Source: Roseivirga pacifica (GTDB lineage Bacteria; Bacteroidota; Bacteroidia; Cytophagales; Cyclobacteriaceae). Taken from it: 64,000 nt of DNA. The position numbers were made by a program, and so were the translations under genes. Shown here in pieces: positions 9,700 through 18,888 of this stretch. The notes under the pieces are model-generated. The model was not told where the DNA came from. It saw nothing but the letters and a program-made list of their open reading frames with translations, and made no database searches. Positions within the stretch are counted from its first letter, which is position 1. The number at the start of each line of letters is the position of its first letter. The DNA lies in the NCBI RefSeq assembly GCF_900111145.1, contig NZ_FOIR01000005.1, positions 166,001-230,000 of the forward strand, given 5' to 3'.

Positions 9700-12597
9700 T
9701 TATCGACTAAGAATAACGCGTTTTGTAAGGTTTTGTGCACGGTACGTAAGGCGAACAAGGTAAATACCATTCGGCACCGGCTGATTTAGCACATTTACAC
9801 CATCCCAATAGAACTCGTTTTGGCCTGTAAAGCCTACTGAGCCCGAGTTTAAATAAACCATTCTGCCTGAGCTATCATAAATGCGAAGGAGCGTGAAGTC
9901 CGTTTCTGGCAGGTTAAAACTGATCGTTACAAAATCGCTAAACGGATTTGGGGTAAGGCCAGTAAACTCAAATCCATCAGCCCCTGGAGTATCTTCATCT
10001 GGCTCCACGTTGTCTATTTGCGAAACAAACAGCCCGTTGCCATGTGTAGCAGCCAAAATCTGCCCATCACTTCTTCGGTAGTCCACCATATTCACTACGC
10101 TATTGCCAATTTCGGCAGGAGACTCTTGCTCCCAAACCGTACTCTGCCCATTAAGCGATTCTGTGCTGTACAAACCTGTGCTGGTTGCCGCGTAATAGGC
10201 CAAACTACCATCTATTTTGGGCACCATATTTACCCAACGCACCGAAGGGCCATTGCCAGAACCATCAGGGTTTTCTTCTAAACTGCCAGACACATCGGTA
10301 TAAGTAAGCCCGCCATCGGTAGAGCTGTAAATACTCGGAATACCATAATTGGAAAAGGACACTAATATTTCATCTGCATTTTCAGGGTTTATGGCAATGC
10401 TGCGCACATATGCACCTTCTATAAAATCAGGAGCTGTTATGTCGGTTACGGAATAACCTTCAGTGCTGGCATCATCAATTCTGTACACTCTTCCACCACT
10501 TGTTCCATAGTAAACAATATTGTCTGGCTTGGTTGAGGCAGATACGGCACTTACCACACCCTCAGGAATTTCGGTTCTCTCCAATTTGCTCCAGTTGGTT
10601 GAAGTTGGACTATCAGAGCCCGCACTTACCTGCGAAAGGTTGCGGTTGCGCCAAACCACTTCGCCACCTGCCAAGTACATACGATTCTGGTTGCTCGGGT
10701 CGAGCACAAATGGATTGATGAACAAATACCTTCTGGTTGGGTCTACATTGCTTCCGCCACCTACTGGGTCTACCCTGGCAAAAGAGGTTAGTTGCTCGTC
10801 TTCATTAAACGTAAGCCTGAATATTCTGCTGTTTTGAGACGACATGTAATAGTAAATACCCAAACGGGTGGTTGCCGTAAAGGCGCCATCTCCACCAATT
10901 ACTCGGCTGCCGTTGGGCTGAGCACCAATATTGTCGTTGGTATAGGTTAGAATTGAACCATTATCTTGCGTGCCTCCAAGCACAAAATTATCTGTTGGAA
11001 ATTGACTAACCGTACCCGTGTAGAACTGGGTTGTTTTATAGCCATTGTTTTTCGATTGATAAACTGGCCTATCTACATACACATCATCCGTTCTGAAAAT
11101 CCCTCCATCATTGGCAGAAATCATCACGTTAGGATTGGAAGGCAAAAATGCAATACCATGCTGATCGGGATGATGGTTTTCGTAAAGTGAGCCGCCATTT
11201 TCAATATCTTCTTGGTCGGGATCGTAACCTCCAATCCAGCTTACGTTTTCAGCGGTGGTAAAACCATCAGTAGACTTATAAAGGTTGGTTCCTCCGATAA
11301 CCACCAAGTTGGGGTCAGTTGGGTGAACAGCTACCACTGTATTATAAGAACCTTGCGAATCGAAAGTAGCCAAGTCATTTTCGCCACTCGGCATATTGGC
11401 CGAAAGATTGGTTACTACGCCTGTCGCATTATTGTAGCGGTACAAGTCTGTTTCAATTCTACCGTTACGCTGCAAAACAGAAAGCAGGTAAACAAGGTCC
11501 GGATTGCCAGCAGATGAACCAATCTCTGTTCTTCTTTTAGGGCTCGAACTATTGCTCGGTACAACCTTGTCCCAGTTAATCCCATCAGTTGACTTATAAA
11601 CTCCACCTAACGGAGACAATTCTTGGTTATCATTAGTAATGTCGCTTATTGAGGCATAAAAAGTACCGTCTGAAGTTCTGTGAATATCAGTATAGAAATT
11701 AGACACGATATTGTTCAAGTCTGTATTAGGCGCCAGATCCAGCAAGTCAACACCAAGCACGGTTTCCCAAGTAAGTCCACCGTCTTCAGACCTTACAATT
11801 CCGCCAAATACAGCCGCCATCACTACATCATCAGCACTATTTGGGTCGGTTGTAATGTCCCACACGTACTGAAAAGGGCTTGCAAATTCGGTAGGAGTAG
11901 ATTGGGTAGAAGTTAAAGGCTGCCAAGTAAGGCCACCATCGGTAGATTTAAACAGGCCATCGCCACGAAACGGTGCCCCAGCTTCTCTTGCCGAGTTTCC
12001 TACCAACTCGCCAGTGCCGTAATACCAAACATTCTCCTTACCTGCCCTAACATCTTGCGTAACGGCCGTTACACTTTGAATCTCGTTGGCCTGGGTCATC
12101 TTTTGCCACGAAGCACCAGCATCTGTAGAACGCCACATACCACCGGTTACACCGCCAGCAAGCCAAATGTTCTCATCCAAAACATCTAAAGCAAAAGCCC
12201 TTGTTCTTCCCCCAAAATTATTTGGGCCGATAGAGCGCCACGTAAGTACCTCCTCTTGGGCTTGTTCTCCTTTGGCTGCTAATGCGTACTCCCTTAAATA
12301 CTGCTGTCGCAGGCGGGCTTTGGCAAAAGTAAGCTCGCGGCTACGCATATCTTGAGGTACTACACCAGTTTGTGGGTTAGCCAACATTTGCTGTTCGTAC
12401 TCATAGCGAGATTGTAAATCTTCGCGTTCATCGCCAACTTCAGCTTCACGCTCCTCTCCCATTTCGGCTTTGGCCTCAGGAAAATCAACAACAAGAGCTT
12501 CGTGTTCTTTTTTAGGCAGAAAGATTATGATGGACCAAAACAACACGTAGGCCATAACGCCTGCAATGAGATACTTTTGCGATAGTTTTTTACGCAT
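9700..12597 (-). CDS. Secreted BNR/sortilin-type repeat protein with T9SS type A sorting domain
   Basis: 965 residues. A hydrophobic N-terminal segment (residues 10-28) acts as signal or anchor; an acidic linker with EREAEVGDEREDLQ follows. From about residue 100 to 860 there are many BNR/Asp-box units (WRSTDAGASWQKM, LFKSTDGGLTWQPL, IVRSEDGGLTWETV, IYSSTDGGLTYTDV), which build one or two beta-propellers as in VPS10/sortilin and sialidase-like exo-proteins. The last 80 or so residues (PNPFSDFVTISFNL, then NGIYLVRLTY) form a type A T9SS sorting domain of FlgD-like fold. The protein is therefore predicted to be exported and released or attached at the surface. No catalytic residues could be assigned. 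Confidence 0.88.
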   Translation of the reverse strand: MRKKLSQKYLIAGVMAYVLFWSIIIFLPKKEHEALVVDFPEAKAEMGEEREAEVGDEREDLQSRYEYEQQMLANPQTGVVPQDMRSRELTFAKARLRQQYLREYALAAKGEQAQEEVLTWRSIGPNNFGGRTRAFALDVLDENIWLAGGVTGGMWRSTDAGASWQKMTQANEIQSVTAVTQDVRAGKENVWYYGTGELVGNSAREAGAPFRGDGLFKSTDGGLTWQPLTSTQSTPTEFASPFQYVWDITTDPNSADDVVMAAVFGGIVRSEDGGLTWETVLGVDLLDLAPNTDLNNIVSNFYTDIHRTSDGTFYASISDITNDNQELSPLGGVYKSTDGINWDKVVPSNSSSPKRRTEIGSSAGNPDLVYLLSVLQRNGRIETDLYRYNNATGVVTNLSANMPSGENDLATFDSQGSYNTVVAVHPTDPNLVVIGGTNLYKSTDGFTTAENVSWIGGYDPDQEDIENGGSLYENHHPDQHGIAFLPSNPNVMISANDGGIFRTDDVYVDRPVYQSKNNGYKTTQFYTGTVSQFPTDNFVLGGTQDNGSILTYTNDNIGAQPNGSRVIGGDGAFTATTRLGIYYYMSSQNSRIFRLTFNEDEQLTSFARVDPVGGGSNVDPTRRYLFINPFVLDPSNQNRMYLAGGEVVWRNRNLSQVSAGSDSPTSTNWSKLERTEIPEGVVSAVSASTKPDNIVYYGTSGGRVYRIDDASTEGYSVTDITAPDFIEGAYVRSIAINPENADEILVSFSNYGIPSIYSSTDGGLTYTDVSGSLEENPDGSGNGPSVRWVNMVPKIDGSLAYYAATSTGLYSTESLNGQSTVWEQESPAEIGNSVVNMVDYRRSDGQILAATHGNGLFVSQIDNVEPDEDTPGADGFEFTGLTPNPFSDFVTISFNLPETDFTLLRIYDSSGRMVYLNSGSVGFTGQNEFYWDGVNVLNQPVPNGIYLVRLTYRAQNLTKRVILSR

Positions 12598-12635
12598 ACC
12601 CTAAACTAACGTAATAAACGGAAGTGTTCGATTAA

Positions 12636-13199
12636 TTAAACTGACAAATTACCATTGTTTGCCAAAGTTTTGTTCACCATGCGCATAATTGAGTCGTTCC
12701 CATTACATAGCTTGGTTATTTCGGCCAGTGGAATCCAGGCCAAATCTTTAGACTCATGATTTTTATTGAGCGTATTGAGCAAGCTTCCTTTAAAGCAAAA
12801 CCTAACATCATAATGATCGTGAGTAGGAATACCCTTACGCTCAGGAATATTATGAATATCTAAATCGAAAATCTCTGTAGACAAGAGTGTAAAACCGGTT
12901 GCCCCCGATTCTTCTTCCAACTCCTTCTGTGCCACCCTCAAGAGGTTGGCATCGCCATCAGCATGACCTCCTAATTGCAGCCATTTATCGAGCTTAGCAT
13001 GATGCAGGAGCAACGCATGTTCTCTGCGTTCGTCTACCACCCAGGCCGAAGCAGTAAAGTGAGCATGTAACAAAGATCGCTCGAAGCAATTTTCATAGGC
13101 TAACAAGTCGATCATTTTAAGTTTAAAAGCCTGCTCATTTTCATCAGCAGGCTTATAATTTTTAATTAATTCTAAAAGTGCTTTTTTCTCAGAGTCCAT
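12636..13199 (-). CDS. Nudix hydrolase
   Basis: 187 residues. The Nudix region is centred on GGHADGDANLL followed by KELEEESG at about residues 78-100. Compared with the canonical box, the first glutamate is alanine and the arginine is lysine, while the metal-binding EEE cluster remains, so activity is likely but not certain. GGHADGD is common in a branch of bacterial Nudix proteins annotated only as hydrolases. Substrate unknown. The gene overlaps the 3' end of the upstream small secreted protein by 11 bases, suggesting coupling in one transcript. Confidence 0.85.
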   Translation of the reverse strand: MDSEKKALLELIKNYKPADENEQAFKLKMIDLLAYENCFERSLLHAHFTASAWVVDERREHALLLHHAKLDKWLQLGGHADGDANLLRVAQKELEEESGATGFTLLSTEIFDLDIHNIPERKGIPTHDHYDVRFCFKGSLLNTLNKNHESKDLAWIPLAEITKLCNGNDSIMRMVNKTLANNGNLSV

Positions 13200-13557
13200 C
13201 CGATATTACTACGTTGGCTTTGTTCAACTTCCCTTCTTCCAATTTACTCACAATTTCACCGCCACCGGCATTGTCTTTATCACCTTTTCTAACTACCACC
13301 CAATACGACATTGGCGTTAGTTTTTTAAAGGTAACCCTTCCTTTTTGGTCGGTTAGCATCGGCTCTTGCACAGGGTTTTCTTCTCTGGCATAGTCTGCTT
13401 CTGTTTTATACAGCGCTACTTCAGCTCCCTTTACAATGTTCCCGAGCTCATCGAGCACGGTAAGTCTCAATTTGGTTGAAAATATTTGCGCTTCGGCTTC
13501 ATTCGGCATAGCCATAGCAGCTCCTGCCAACAAAACAATCATTAATAGTCGTTTCAT
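13189..13557 (-). CDS. Small secreted protein with a transthyretin/CarboxypepD-like beta-sandwich
   Basis: 122 residues. The signal peptide (residues 1-22) is cut near NEAEAQ. The mature part reads as one beta-sandwich: LRLTVLDELGNIVKGAEVAL, then the TDQKGRVTFKKL turn, then YWVVVRKGD. The pattern of a strand, GxxVxGAxV, and DxxGxxxFxxL is that of carboxypeptidase regulatory-like or transthyretin-like domains. Probably periplasmic or surface-exposed; function unknown. It is followed immediately by the overlapping Nudix gene and preceded by another conserved gene 7 bases away. Confidence 0.7.
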   Translation of the reverse strand: MKRLLMIVLLAGAAMAMPNEAEAQIFSTKLRLTVLDELGNIVKGAEVALYKTEADYAREENPVQEPMLTDQKGRVTFKKLTPMSYWVVVRKGDKDNAGGGEIVSKLEEGKLNKANVVISDGL

Positions 13558-13564
13558 ATTGAAT

Positions 13565-14149
13565 TTATTTACTCGTCAATTTATCGAATAATTCATCAAA
13601 TGGTTGCGCTTTTGAATACAAACGGTCGGCATAAATATTTGCCATAAAGCGCAGGTAATTTGGCTTTCGGTTCACCTCAATTTTCTCGATAATAATATTA
13701 CCAAATCGTTGGTTAATTAAGCTTGTATCTAAGTCGGCACTTTGTGGTTTTAAGTACCATTTTTCTATGGTCTCCTCGTAGGTATCCTTGTCCATTATAC
13801 GCCTATCGCTCTGAGCCAATTTATAGCCTTGCTCTAGGGTTTTATCTTTTAGGTAGTCGAAAAAATTTTGAAAGGAAATTGGGGTAAAAACCTGATTAAA
13901 GGTAATGGCAAAACCGTTGGAGTACCTGGACTCCAGCAAGTGCACCTCCATTTGACTGGCTATTTGCTTCTTTTTTAAGTGATAGGCCCTGTCAAAATCA
14001 ATGAGCATACTTTCGCTCTCTTCACTTTCAACCCATGTTTGGTACTGGGCTAGTTCTTTCTCAGTTCTGCTTAATTGCTCATGAATAAACGCAGCTTTTG
14101 ACGACTGCTTCCCAAAAATTTTCCCAACTACATTATCAAAAAAACTCAC
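13565..14149 (-). CDS. Conserved protein of unknown function
   Basis: 194 residues, soluble, no signal peptide. The N-terminal 60 or so residues are likely alpha-helical (HEQLSRTEKELAQYQTWVES), and the rest mixes helices and strands with many aromatic residues. The start is GTG. It sits 20 bases downstream of recQ and 7 bases upstream of the small secreted protein, so it is probably in the recQ transcript. I do not recognise the family. Confidence 0.65.
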   Translation of the reverse strand: MSFFDNVVGKIFGKQSSKAAFIHEQLSRTEKELAQYQTWVESEESESMLIDFDRAYHLKKKQIASQMEVHLLESRYSNGFAITFNQVFTPISFQNFFDYLKDKTLEQGYKLAQSDRRIMDKDTYEETIEKWYLKPQSADLDTSLINQRFGNIIIEKIEVNRKPNYLRFMANIYADRLYSKAQPFDELFDKLTSK

Positions 14150-14169
14150 ATTCCACCTTTTAAAATTCC

Positions 14170-16104
14170 TTAATCAATTTGTCTGCCAGAAACTATGTTT
14201 CCAGTATCGTCATAGTGCAATTCACCATGATCTATCAATTCGCTCAGCACCTCCATTAACAAATCTCTTTGTTTAGGTTTTAGCAAGCTCACCACCTTCT
14301 CAGCATCTGCAACAACCCCACTATGCATCAGGTTCAACAACTGCTTTTTATAGTGCTGCTTCAGTTTATCATCGTCTCCGTGTTGCTTTTTGCTAATGCA
14401 AACATCGCAAACCCCACAAGTATCAAACCCTTCTTCTCCAAAATACTGTAACAACTGCCTTGTTCGGCAATTATCCGTGTCGTGCAAATAGGCGATTACA
14501 CGCTCCATTTTATGCAGCTTTAACTTTCTCCTTTCCTTAATCGACTCGCTATCTAGGGTCATTCTATCTGCCGACTGCTTAGGAACCAAAAATGAAAGCT
14601 GTGGTTTGTCTTTTTGCGGTAAATAGTTGAGCACATTTAGCTGAGCCAAATACGCCAAAACATCTCGTGTTGCTTTGGTAGATGTTCCCAACAATGCTGC
14701 CAAGTTACTTTCATTAATCACCACCTCCTGCTGATATAACTCTCCACCATAAAGCCTCAGCAAAGCTTTAACTACAGGATCATACTTGGCATTGGCAATC
14801 TGAAACTCATACATTTTGCCCTGCGACAATGCAAAGCTCAACTTTGGCGGGCTGAAGAACTCTTCTGAAAGGTAAATTAGACCTTGTTCTTGCAGCACTT
14901 TTAGCGCATGAAATATCTCTAACGGGTGCCTATCAAATCGATTGGCGAATTCCGGCACATCTATATCAAAGCTCTGTTCAGGCATGCTGCCATTAGCCAA
15001 CTGAAAATAGTTACCTAACATTTGATACACTTCTTTAATCAAGTCGATTTCTGGCACCGACTGCTCCACACGCTTTCGCAGCGTATCAATGCCTTTCTGG
15101 TTGCAAATAAGCACGGCAAAAGCCTTTTGCTCATCACGACCTGCCCGGCCGGCTTCTTGATAGTAGGCCTCCAAATTTTCTGGCAGATCCATATGAACAA
15201 CCAAACGCACATCGGGCTTGTCAATGCCCATACCAAAGGCGTTGGTTGAAACAATGATGCGCGTACGCCCATGAATCCAATCTTCCTGTTTCTGGCTTCG
15301 CTCTTGATGGGTTAAACCTGCATGGTAAAAGTCGGCCTCCACATGATTGCGGTAAAGAAACGCGGCCAATTCTTTTGCGTGTTTTCTGGTAGAAACGTAC
15401 ACAATGCCCGAACCCTGAATGCGATTGATTATTTCAAGTAGTTTTCTATCCTTGTGTTCTTCGAAACGAACGGCATACGATAGGTTAGGGCGCGAAAAAC
15501 TCTTTGTAAATCGTTGACCATTTTTAAACTTCAGCCTCTCCTGAATATCCTTGCGGACTTTTGGGGTTGCCGTAGCCGTAAGGGCAACAATAGGTGTTTT
15601 TGGCAACAACTCCCTGATATTTGCAATCTCCAAATAAGCCGGACGAAAATCGTAGCCCCACTGTGATATGCAGTGCGCTTCGTCTACTGCTATGAGTGAG
15701 ACCCCACGTTCTGCCTCCACTCGTTTAATGCGCTCCTGAAACAGCTCTGTCTTCAACCTTTCGGGTGAAACGTAAAGAAATTTCATTTCGGAATTCACCG
15801 CATTTTCAAGCGTGTAATCTATTTCTCTTTTGGTAAGACCAGCATGTAAAGCCGCTGCCGAAATTCCCCGCTTTTGCAGCTGGTAAACTTGGTCCTTCAT
15901 AAGCGCGATAAGCGGAGTAACCACAATGCAAAGTCCATCGAGCAAGAGGGCCGGCACCTGAAAACAGATGGATTTACCTCCACCGGTTGGCAGTAGCGCC
16001 AAGGTGTCTTTTCCATCTAGCACCGACTGAATAATGTCTTCCTGTAGCGGCCTGAACTGCGCATAGCCCCAATAGTTTTTTAAGACATCAATCGGTCGAT
16101 TCAT
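14170..16104 (-). CDS. recQ: ATP-dependent DNA helicase RecQ
   Basis: 644 residues. A 3'-to-5' superfamily 2 helicase used in recombination and fork repair. Walker A is LPTGGGKSICFQVPALL (about residues 38-54), the DEAH box is VDEAHCISQWGYDFRPAYL, and the aromatic-rich loop is intact. The second RecA-like domain has the motif VI region QEAGRAGRDEQ. The zinc-binding RQC cysteines appear in CRTRQLLQYFGEE and CGVCDVC. A typical HRDC domain does not follow; the C-terminal 90 residues are short. The gene lies 54 bases downstream of the NAD kinase-like gene without a visible terminator, so read-through is possible. Confidence 0.95.
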   Translation of the reverse strand: MNRPIDVLKNYWGYAQFRPLQEDIIQSVLDGKDTLALLPTGGGKSICFQVPALLLDGLCIVVTPLIALMKDQVYQLQKRGISAAALHAGLTKREIDYTLENAVNSEMKFLYVSPERLKTELFQERIKRVEAERGVSLIAVDEAHCISQWGYDFRPAYLEIANIRELLPKTPIVALTATATPKVRKDIQERLKFKNGQRFTKSFSRPNLSYAVRFEEHKDRKLLEIINRIQGSGIVYVSTRKHAKELAAFLYRNHVEADFYHAGLTHQERSQKQEDWIHGRTRIIVSTNAFGMGIDKPDVRLVVHMDLPENLEAYYQEAGRAGRDEQKAFAVLICNQKGIDTLRKRVEQSVPEIDLIKEVYQMLGNYFQLANGSMPEQSFDIDVPEFANRFDRHPLEIFHALKVLQEQGLIYLSEEFFSPPKLSFALSQGKMYEFQIANAKYDPVVKALLRLYGGELYQQEVVINESNLAALLGTSTKATRDVLAYLAQLNVLNYLPQKDKPQLSFLVPKQSADRMTLDSESIKERRKLKLHKMERVIAYLHDTDNCRTRQLLQYFGEEGFDTCGVCDVCISKKQHGDDDKLKQHYKKQLLNLMHSGVVADAEKVVSLLKPKQRDLLMEVLSELIDHGELHYDDTGNIVSGRQID

Positions 16105-16158
16105 GGATTGAAATTACGAAATGAATGGAAAGAAGATGCAATAAAGGTTTAAGTTAAT

Positions 16159-17079
16159 CTAGGCTACTATCAGAGCTTTTTTATCCGACACAGTAATTGT
16201 AACGTTACTGCCAGAGTTAAAAGTCAAGAAATCTGATTCAATGCCGTCACTGAAAATCACACCGTTAGAAGACATTTTTGAGCTTAACTGCAACCCCTCT
16301 CCTTTTCGTATCACACCACAACCGATATTAATACCAGACGACTTGCTCGCAAATGGTTCTCTAACAACAAAAATTAATTGATCAGCATCCCAACTCAAAT
16401 GTGTACCTAGGTCATGAGAATAACCCCTAAGTAAATTTAGGTTATTTGCCATATTAAATACGGAACTTAACCAACCAGTCGATCCGGCACCTGTGGAAAC
16501 GATAACACCACTAGAGGACTGCTCTTCTGATTTTCCCATATGTGATATTTCGTATTTTGAAGACACATGTGAAGATGCCCCAATAAAAAGGTCATTAAAT
16601 GCGAGCAATGACTGACCATCATCCAGTTTGGCTTCTGCCATAGTTACCTGCTTAACAGCATAGTCGTTTTTCATCACTCGGCCCAAAGTCTTTTCTAAAT
16701 CATCAGGAACAAATGGAAGAAGCACACCATCATATTGTTCGGCATCGGGATTTACTGCCACAATTGGCAATCCGTCAACATATTTCGCAGTATTTGCTAC
16801 TAAACCATCTTGCCCGAGAACAAGGGGTAAGTCCTGCTTTGAGAAGATATAGGTTGGGAGAAATGACCTATCAAGCTCCTTTACTTTTAGCAATGATTTC
16901 AAAGAGGCTTTTACTATTTCAAGTGACTCATAAAACTTATTATGTTCTTGTTCATAAAACGAGAAGTCACCTCCAGCTCTCTCTAGATAAAACTTGGCCT
17001 GAGCTTTTGAGTTAAAACGCTCAACTAACTGCTCAAGCCTTGTCTTATCTCTAATAATTATACCTCTCTCAAACTCCAT
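16159..17079 (-). CDS. NAD kinase-like protein (diverged NAD/diacylglycerol kinase fold)
   Basis: 306 residues. The layout follows NAD kinases: LPLVLGQDGLVANTAKY at residues 85-100 replaces the GGDGT region (GQDGL here, keeping the aspartate), FNDLFIGA at 161-168 matches the N-E/D motif, and IVSTGAGSTGW at 193-203 matches the TPTGSTAY loop. A late FSDG fits the DGQ stretch. The catalytic aspartate is present, but the second glycine of GGDG and the usual threonine are changed, so substrate or activity may differ from NAD phosphorylation. The gene begins 3 bases after the SPFH gene ends and is probably translated from the same message under the nrtR-type operators. Confidence 0.8.
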   Translation of the reverse strand: MEFERGIIIRDKTRLEQLVERFNSKAQAKFYLERAGGDFSFYEQEHNKFYESLEIVKASLKSLLKVKELDRSFLPTYIFSKQDLPLVLGQDGLVANTAKYVDGLPIVAVNPDAEQYDGVLLPFVPDDLEKTLGRVMKNDYAVKQVTMAEAKLDDGQSLLAFNDLFIGASSHVSSKYEISHMGKSEEQSSSGVIVSTGAGSTGWLSSVFNMANNLNLLRGYSHDLGTHLSWDADQLIFVVREPFASKSSGINIGCGVIRKGEGLQLSSKMSSNGVIFSDGIESDFLTFNSGSNVTITVSDKKALIVA

Positions 17080-17082
17080 TAC

Positions 17083-18099
17083 TTAGCTATTTTTGGTTCC
17101 TATAATCGAGTTTAGTAATTCTGGAGAAATATTAATTGAGCCTATCTTATCAGCATTTTCAGCCAACTCCCTAAACGCAAGGGCTATATTGTCCTTAGCA
17201 TTTACTCCGCGAGAGTTAATCGCCATAAGCGTTTTCCAGTCAAGTTCTTTATATGGTTTTAAAGAAGCCGTTAACATGTACTCTTTTGCATCAGCTTCTT
17301 TCTTTTGATTTTCGACTTTTAAGGCAATCAATTTTTGTTTCTTCTCCTCTAAGGAAATACTGGCTTTCACCTCCATTTCCTTTAATTCTTGTTCGTTGTT
17401 TTGCTTAACAACTTCTGTTTCCATTTGCTTCTCAGCAATTTGTTTCTGCTTTTGCTCGACCGCTATTTCAGTATTTAATTCACTCTCTTTAATCACGCGC
17501 TCTTGCTCCACTGCAAAGTTTCTTCGTTCATATATCGCTTGGTCAGCTTCCTTTTGCAAAGACTCCCTAGTCTGCGCTTCTAAAGCTCTGCTCATTTCTG
17601 GGTTTGGAGTCACACCTAAAACATTGACACTAGTGATTTCAATTCCGAGCATCAATACTGCCTTAGACTTTTGAACATTTTGAAAAATGTATTCTTCAAC
17701 CTCCTTCAGATTCCGTAGAGATTCTCTTAGGTTCATTTTTTGAATTATCGATGAACTGGCAGTTTGCACTTCATTAGAAATTCTTTGCTGAATTTTTTCG
17801 TGATCATCTTTTAAATACCTCCCTTTAGAATCCACTGTAAAGTCTAAACAATCAGCTAACTTTTGAGGCTCAACTACTTTAAAAGTTACTTGCCCTTGAA
17901 CGGTTACTTCTTGATAGTCCTTAGTTGACTCTTTAAAGACAAACTGTAAATCCTTACTCCCAATTGGAATTGAAACAATAGAACTAACTGGGTTGTAGTA
18001 GAAAAAGGACAACCCCCTACCTTCCTTCTTTACTTTTCCTTTTTTAAAAAGAATAACATGATTCATTGAATCGAACTTGATGTAATTATATCCGAGCAT
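17083..18099 (-). CDS. SPFH/band 7 domain protein without a membrane helix
   Basis: 338 residues. The SPFH (stomatin/prohibitin/flotillin) domain covers about residues 15-165, with VTVQGQVTFKVVEPQKLADC and the late GIEITSVNVLGVTP. A charged coiled coil rich in E, K and Q spans about residues 165-275, and a short C-terminal helical tail follows. Unlike most slipins and flotillins it has no N-terminal hydrophobic hairpin, so it may bind membranes peripherally or form a soluble ring. It is transcribed from its own predicted promoter (18132-18162) overlapped by an NrtR-type palindrome, and it is 3 bases from the NAD kinase-like gene. The context suggests a role in NAD(P)-linked physiology; the actual role is unknown. 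Confidence 0.82.
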   Translation of the reverse strand: MLGYNYIKFDSMNHVILFKKGKVKKEGRGLSFFYYNPVSSIVSIPIGSKDLQFVFKESTKDYQEVTVQGQVTFKVVEPQKLADCLDFTVDSKGRYLKDDHEKIQQRISNEVQTASSSIIQKMNLRESLRNLKEVEEYIFQNVQKSKAVLMLGIEITSVNVLGVTPNPEMSRALEAQTRESLQKEADQAIYERRNFAVEQERVIKESELNTEIAVEQKQKQIAEKQMETEVVKQNNEQELKEMEVKASISLEEKKQKLIALKVENQKKEADAKEYMLTASLKPYKELDWKTLMAINSRGVNAKDNIALAFRELAENADKIGSINISPELLNSIIGTKNS

Positions 18100-18114
18100 G
18101 ATAGAAATATTTAA

Positions 18115-18135
18115 TTTGCGTAATAATTACACAAA
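18115..18135. promoter_or_regulatory. Candidate NrtR operator in front of the SPFH gene
   Basis: Imperfect palindrome TTTGCGT-N7-ACACAAA: 6 of 7 arm positions pair. Same TGCGT-N7-ACGCA core as the two other sites near nrtR, with one change. It starts 16 bases upstream of the SPFH ATG and overlaps the 3' end of the -7 box, so a bound protein would block transcription start. Confidence 0.6.
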
Positions 18136-18162
18136 TATAATTTCGAATACCGGTAATCAAAA
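18132..18162 (-). promoter_or_regulatory. Promoter of the SPFH/NAD kinase-like operon
   Basis: On the minus strand, TTTTG at 18162-18158, an 18-base spacer, and TATATTTG at 18139-18132, matching the Bacteroidota housekeeping pattern. The start of transcription would fall inside the palindrome at 18115-18135. Confidence 0.65.
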
Positions 18163-18164
18163 TA

Positions 18165-18189
18165 ATTTTGCGTTTTTTTTACGCAAAAT
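18165..18189. promoter_or_regulatory. Perfect palindrome directly after nrtR, candidate NrtR operator
   Basis: Arms ATTTTGCGT and ACGCAAAAT, 9 bases each and fully complementary, separated by 7 T. It is the best copy of the TGCGT-N7-ACGCA motif. It touches the nrtR stop codon and lies just upstream of the -33 box of the SPFH promoter, so it could act as a second operator or, as RNA, as a weak terminator. Confidence 0.6.
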
Positions 18190-18869
18190 CAAATTTCAAA
18201 TACAAACCCCTCCTTTTTTAGTGAAAAATACCGTTCTGAATTAAACCTAAATAAGTTTGCAGGCCTCCCTCTACCTGTTGATGATTTTTTATCAAGTTCG
18301 TCAAGTAATCCAAAACTCAACATCTTCTTTCTAAAGTTCCTTCTATCGATTGGCCTCCCCAATAATGTGACATAGAGGTTTTCTAAATCCGAAAAAGGAA
18401 ACTCTTTATCAAGTAATTCAAATCCTATTGGCTCATATGTAACTTTGCCTTTTAACCTATTGATTGCAACCTCAATAATTCTCTTATGATCAAAAGCAAG
18501 TTCAGGGAGCTCATCAATATCGAACCATTCTGCCTCTTCTGCATCGGTAGATGCGTTAAGATCAAAATCTTGAGGCTTAATCAATCCGTAATAAGCTACA
18601 GAAACAACTCTTTCTCGCGGATCTCTGTCTGATTCACCAAAAGTATAGAGTTGCTCTAAGTAACTTATGGACACCCCTGTTTCTTCTTTCAACTCACGCT
18701 GAACCGCTTCTTCCAAACTCTCAGATGTCTTAACAAAACCACCAGGAATAGCCCACTCTCCTTTATATGGAGCAATCCGCCTTTTAACCAGTAGTACTGA
18801 AATTTTGGAATCAGATTCATATCCAAAAACCACCGCATCCACAGTCAGTTTGATACTTTGCTTAATCAT
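18189..18869 (-). CDS. nrtR: NrtR-family Nudix transcriptional regulator
   Basis: 226 residues. An N-terminal Nudix domain (about residues 8-140) is joined to a C-terminal winged helix (about 150-226, with LGRPIDRRNFRKKMLSFGLL and GRGRPANLFRF). This fusion defines NrtR regulators, which in other bacteria control NAD synthesis genes and bind ADP-ribose-type ligands through the Nudix part. The Nudix box (residues 44-66) matches G-x5-E-x7-REL-x-EET-G completely, whereas some characterised NrtR proteins have lost catalysis. A palindrome lies 2 bases upstream of its ATG, and another follows its stop, indicating self-regulation. Members of the same fold family in Bacteroides regulate sugar genes, so the NAD link rests mainly on the neighbours. 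Confidence 0.88.
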   Translation of the reverse strand: MIKQSIKLTVDAVVFGYESDSKISVLLVKRRIAPYKGEWAIPGGFVKTSESLEEAVQRELKEETGVSISYLEQLYTFGESDRDPRERVVSVAYYGLIKPQDFDLNASTDAEEAEWFDIDELPELAFDHKRIIEVAINRLKGKVTYEPIGFELLDKEFPFSDLENLYVTLLGRPIDRRNFRKKMLSFGLLDELDKKSSTGRGRPANLFRFNSERYFSLKKEGFVFEI

Positions 18870-18871
18870 AT

Positions 18872-18888
18872 TGCGTTATTTCTACGCA
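18872..18888. promoter_or_regulatory. Candidate NrtR operator at the nrtR start
   Basis: TGCGT-N7-ACGCA with perfect 5-base arms, 2 bases upstream of the nrtR ATG and abutting its -7 box. Same core and spacing as the sites at 18115 and 18165. Confidence 0.62.
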
